Assembly (NCBI GenBank): GCA_913055695.1
Contig: CAJXKF010000001.1
Location: 142,354 to 206,353 of the forward strand
DNA: 64,000 bases
Source: an uncultured Methylophaga sp.
GTDB taxonomy: Bacteria > Pseudomonadota > Gammaproteobacteria > Nitrosococcales > Methylophagaceae
Reading direction: 5' to 3'
Both the position numbers and the translations under genes were made by a program. The notes below the pieces were generated by a model, which did not search any database, had not been told where the DNA came from, and was given only the letters and a program-made list of their open reading frames with translations. Positions within the stretch are counted from its first letter, which is position 1; the number at the start of each line of letters is the position of its first letter. Shown piece after piece: positions 61,880 through 64,000 of the stretch.

Positions 61880-63043
61880 CTATAAAGCATCACTGGTGAC
61901 CTGCACTGTCCATACCGGCACACCCGCTGTGGCCATGATTTCATCGGCGATGATACTGGCTTCTTCCTGCGAGTTGAAAGGCCCGATCAGCGTTTCTTCA
62001 CGCGCACCGGATCTGACAGGCCAGTAAAGGTCACCCAGTCTCAAGCTGGTAATCGCCTCCCGGACCTTAGCCACAGCTTGCTTGTTCACGCCGGCATGCA
62101 AGAACCAGAGATTCTCGACAATATCGAGCTCTTTCTGTCCCAAGGGCTTCACCAGACCCTGCTGTTTACGAACCACCGTTTCCGCATAAGACCAGTGCTC
62201 TTCGGCAGGCAGTTTGTCCTGTACATTAAGAATGGCTTTCACCATCGGTGTCATGTTGTTGCCTTCACGACTGTCGATATCATCCTGCTGACGATGCGCT
62301 TCAAGGTAAAGCTGACCGTTTCTGACACCGGCTTTATGTGGTTGATAGACAATCTCAACCGGGGTGCTGCTCGGTGTGATATTGAACATATTTTTAATGT
62401 CTTCGGGGAAAAGCCGGATACAGCCATGACTGACCCGCAGCCCGACACCGTAAGGTTTATTGGTCCCATGCAGCAAGTAGCCCGGCATTGACAGACGCAT
62501 CGCATAGGCGCCGAGTGGATTATCCGGTCCGGCCGGCACCACGCGCGGCAGAATATCGCCTTTTTCAGCATGCTCTTTTCTTATTGATTCCGGCGGCGTC
62601 CAGGAAGGATCTTTGATCTTCTGAGTAATGCGGGCTTTGCCTAGCGGTGTAGCCCAGCCTTCACGACCAATACCGATAGGATGCGTCACCACTTGCTGTT
62701 TTTCACCCTTGGCAGTTTTCGGGTAATAGAACAAACGCATTTCGGCAATATTGATGACAATGCCTTCTTTTGGCGCGTCCGGCAGAATGAAACGGGTGGG
62801 TAATACCACGGCAGTATTCTCTCCCGGCAACCAGGCATCCACCTTCGGGTTGGCGTCTGTAATATCGCGATAACCGAGATCAAATTGACGACCGATATCC
62901 AGCAGCGTGTCTTCACTGCGGCTGTAGAGCACCATGTTGTGGCCGATCACGCTGGCGCCGGGTTCGGTAATTTCAAAGGTAGTCGCAGACAGTGGTGCCG
63001 ACAGAGTCAGGCCGATGGCAAGAGACAACAGACGACGGAACAT
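61880..63043 (-). CDS. L,D-transpeptidase (ErfK/YbiS/YcfS family)
   Basis: 387 residues with a signal peptide (to about PLSA). A LysM-like region (about 45-95: YSRSEDTLLDIGRQFDLGYRDITDANPKVDAWLPG) precedes the YkuD catalytic domain (about 97-235) with HGTNKPYGVG...SHGCIRLFPEDI carrying the catalytic His and Cys. A C-terminal SPOR-like segment (GPFNSQEEASIIADEI) ends the protein. Such enzymes attach Lpp to peptidoglycan or form 3-3 crosslinks. The neighbouring Lpp-like lipoprotein with a terminal Lys suggests the first activity. Confidence 0.92.
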   Translation of the reverse strand: MFRRLLSLAIGLTLSAPLSATTFEITEPGASVIGHNMVLYSRSEDTLLDIGRQFDLGYRDITDANPKVDAWLPGENTAVVLPTRFILPDAPKEGIVINIAEMRLFYYPKTAKGEKQQVVTHPIGIGREGWATPLGKARITQKIKDPSWTPPESIRKEHAEKGDILPRVVPAGPDNPLGAYAMRLSMPGYLLHGTNKPYGVGLRVSHGCIRLFPEDIKNMFNITPSSTPVEIVYQPHKAGVRNGQLYLEAHRQQDDIDSREGNNMTPMVKAILNVQDKLPAEEHWSYAETVVRKQQGLVKPLGQKELDIVENLWFLHAGVNKQAVAKVREAITSLRLGDLYWPVRSGAREETLIGPFNSQEEASIIADEIMATAGVPVWTVQVTSDAL

Positions 63044-63197
63044 TGATAAATCCTGATAGCAGAGACAAAGAGCATATTGTACTGGATTCTAATCAATAGA
63101 TAATCTGTTAAGACGTGCTTTGATGCACAAAAAGGGCTAAGATTAAGCGCTGTTTTTATGTTTTGCCTTGGACATTTATCTCACGTAACCTAAGCCG

Positions 63198-63989
63198 ATG
63201 AAAAAATTTTACCTGCCCCTGATTTTAAGTCTCGTCACCTTGACCCTGTCCGGATGTTCCTTTTTTGAGAAAGAGGAGATCAAAGCTGATGAAAGCTGGA
63301 GTGTAGAACGGGTCTACGCAGAAGCCAAGGCAGCGCTGGACCTCGGCGACTATACCAAGGCGATTACCTACTACGAGCAACTGGAAGCCCGCTTCCCGTT
63401 CGGTGAATATGCCCAGCAGGCCCTGCTGGAATCAGCCTACGCCCACTACAAGAATGATGAACCGGAAACCGCGATTGCGACACTGGATCGTTTCATGCGC
63501 GTTTACCCTCTGAACCCGAATATCGACTACGCGATTTATCTGCGTGGCCTCGTTAACTTTCACCGTGATATCGGTCTGATTGAGAAATATGTACCCCGTG
63601 ATGAATCACAACGGGATCCGGGCGCAGCGGAGGATGCCCTACGGGACTTTACCCGGCTGGTCCAGCAATATCCCAACAGCCGTTATGCGGAAGATGCCAC
63701 CCAGCGTATTGTTTATCTAAGAAACCGTCTGGCACAACACGAAGTGAATGTCGCTAACTACTATATGCGCCGTGACGCCTATCTGGCAGCAGCCAACCGC
63801 GCCAAGTACGTGATTGAAAATTACTCAAGAACCCCGGCGATGCCTGAAGCACTGGTCATCATGGCCAAAGCCTACAAGGTCATGGGAATGAGTGATTTAT
63901 CTGAAGATGCGCTCAGAGTACTGGAACTGAACTACCCGGGTCATACCGGTGTTGCTGAAGTGCGTCAAACCCGGGTTGAGCAGGAGTGA
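63198..63989 (+). CDS. bamD: Outer-membrane assembly lipoprotein BamD
   Basis: 263 residues. Lipobox LTLSGC (Cys20), then five TPR-like repeats: VERVYAEAKAALDLGDYTKAITYYEQLEARFPFGEYAQQA, TAIATLDRFMRVYP, YPNSRYAEDATQRI, AYLAAANRAKYVIENYSRTPAMPEAL and SDLSEDALRVLELNYPGH. BamD works with BamA in folding outer-membrane proteins. The gene is complete, ending 11 bp before the window edge. Confidence 0.96.
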   Translation: MKKFYLPLILSLVTLTLSGCSFFEKEEIKADESWSVERVYAEAKAALDLGDYTKAITYYEQLEARFPFGEYAQQALLESAYAHYKNDEPETAIATLDRFMRVYPLNPNIDYAIYLRGLVNFHRDIGLIEKYVPRDESQRDPGAAEDALRDFTRLVQQYPNSRYAEDATQRIVYLRNRLAQHEVNVANYYMRRDAYLAAANRAKYVIENYSRTPAMPEALVIMAKAYKVMGMSDLSEDALRVLELNYPGHTGVAEVRQTRVEQE

Positions 63990-64000
63990 TTTTACCCGCG

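Overview
This window reads as a chromosomal segment of a gammaproteobacterium. The gene order is typical of the class: thrS-infC-rpmI-rplT-pheS, lepA-lepB-DUF4845-rnc-era-recO-pdxJ-acpS-cysM, rpoE-mucA-mucB-rseC-mucD next to nadB, and pilSR next to typA. A lipoprotein PQQ dehydrogenase, FdhD and a nitrogen-free osmolyte cluster (glucosylglycerate) fit a marine, possibly methylotrophic organism of the Methylophaga type. That genus assignment is inference, not read from a marker gene.

Layout. 1-7.7 kb: translation operon (infC starts with the rare codon AUC), tRNA-Val, uvrB, an aspartate-type aminotransferase and a membrane-anchored hypothetical. 7.9-10.6 kb: tRNA-Asn and a compact AT-rich island of about 2.65 kb, bounded by a perfect 49-bp direct repeat of the tRNA 3' end. 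It carries only two genes (a two-helix membrane protein and an AlbA_2/Schlafen-type protein) and no integrase. 10.7-18.7 kb: dbpA, DUF72, a lipase-maturation-factor-like membrane protein, the PQQ dehydrogenase, a YciA thioesterase and fdhD. 19.2-19.4 kb: an intergenic unit with an NtrC-type box, a sigma54 -24/-12 promoter and a Rho-independent terminator, and no convincing ORF; this is a candidate nitrogen-regulated small RNA of about 90 nt. 19.5-26.2 kb: a DmeF-like metal exporter, then a glucosylglycerate cycle (glycerate kinase fused to a phosphatase, GpgS, glucosylglycerate phosphorylase, GalU). 26.2-29.8 kb: a degenerate GGDEF protein, an SOS-type operon (divergent lexA, Y-family polymerase, SRAP/HMCES-like protein) and two tiny single-helix membrane proteins, the second behind a perfect FNR box. 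29.7-42.2 kb: alkD-like gene, rlmD, a YdbH/YdbL-like envelope pair, then the cysM to lepA operon. 42.5-48.0 kb: a MATE exporter and a Fur-boxed TonB receptor with its own two-component system (PfeRS-like layout). 48.2-54.3 kb: the sigmaE envelope-stress operon, nadB and ygfX. 54.4-64.0 kb: ygfZ, pilRS, a PP0621-type small protein, typA, suhB, an alanine-zipper Lpp-like lipoprotein facing an L,D-transpeptidase, and bamD.

The most notable points are the integrase-less two-gene island in tRNA-Asn (a defence-like cargo arrangement), the NtrC/sigma54 small RNA lying upstream of a nitrogen-free osmolyte pathway, the lexA-polymerase-SRAP operon, and the FNR-driven 34-residue membrane protein. The rest is mostly conserved housekeeping sequence, densely packed with stop-start overlaps. 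No CRISPR array, IS element or prophage was seen.
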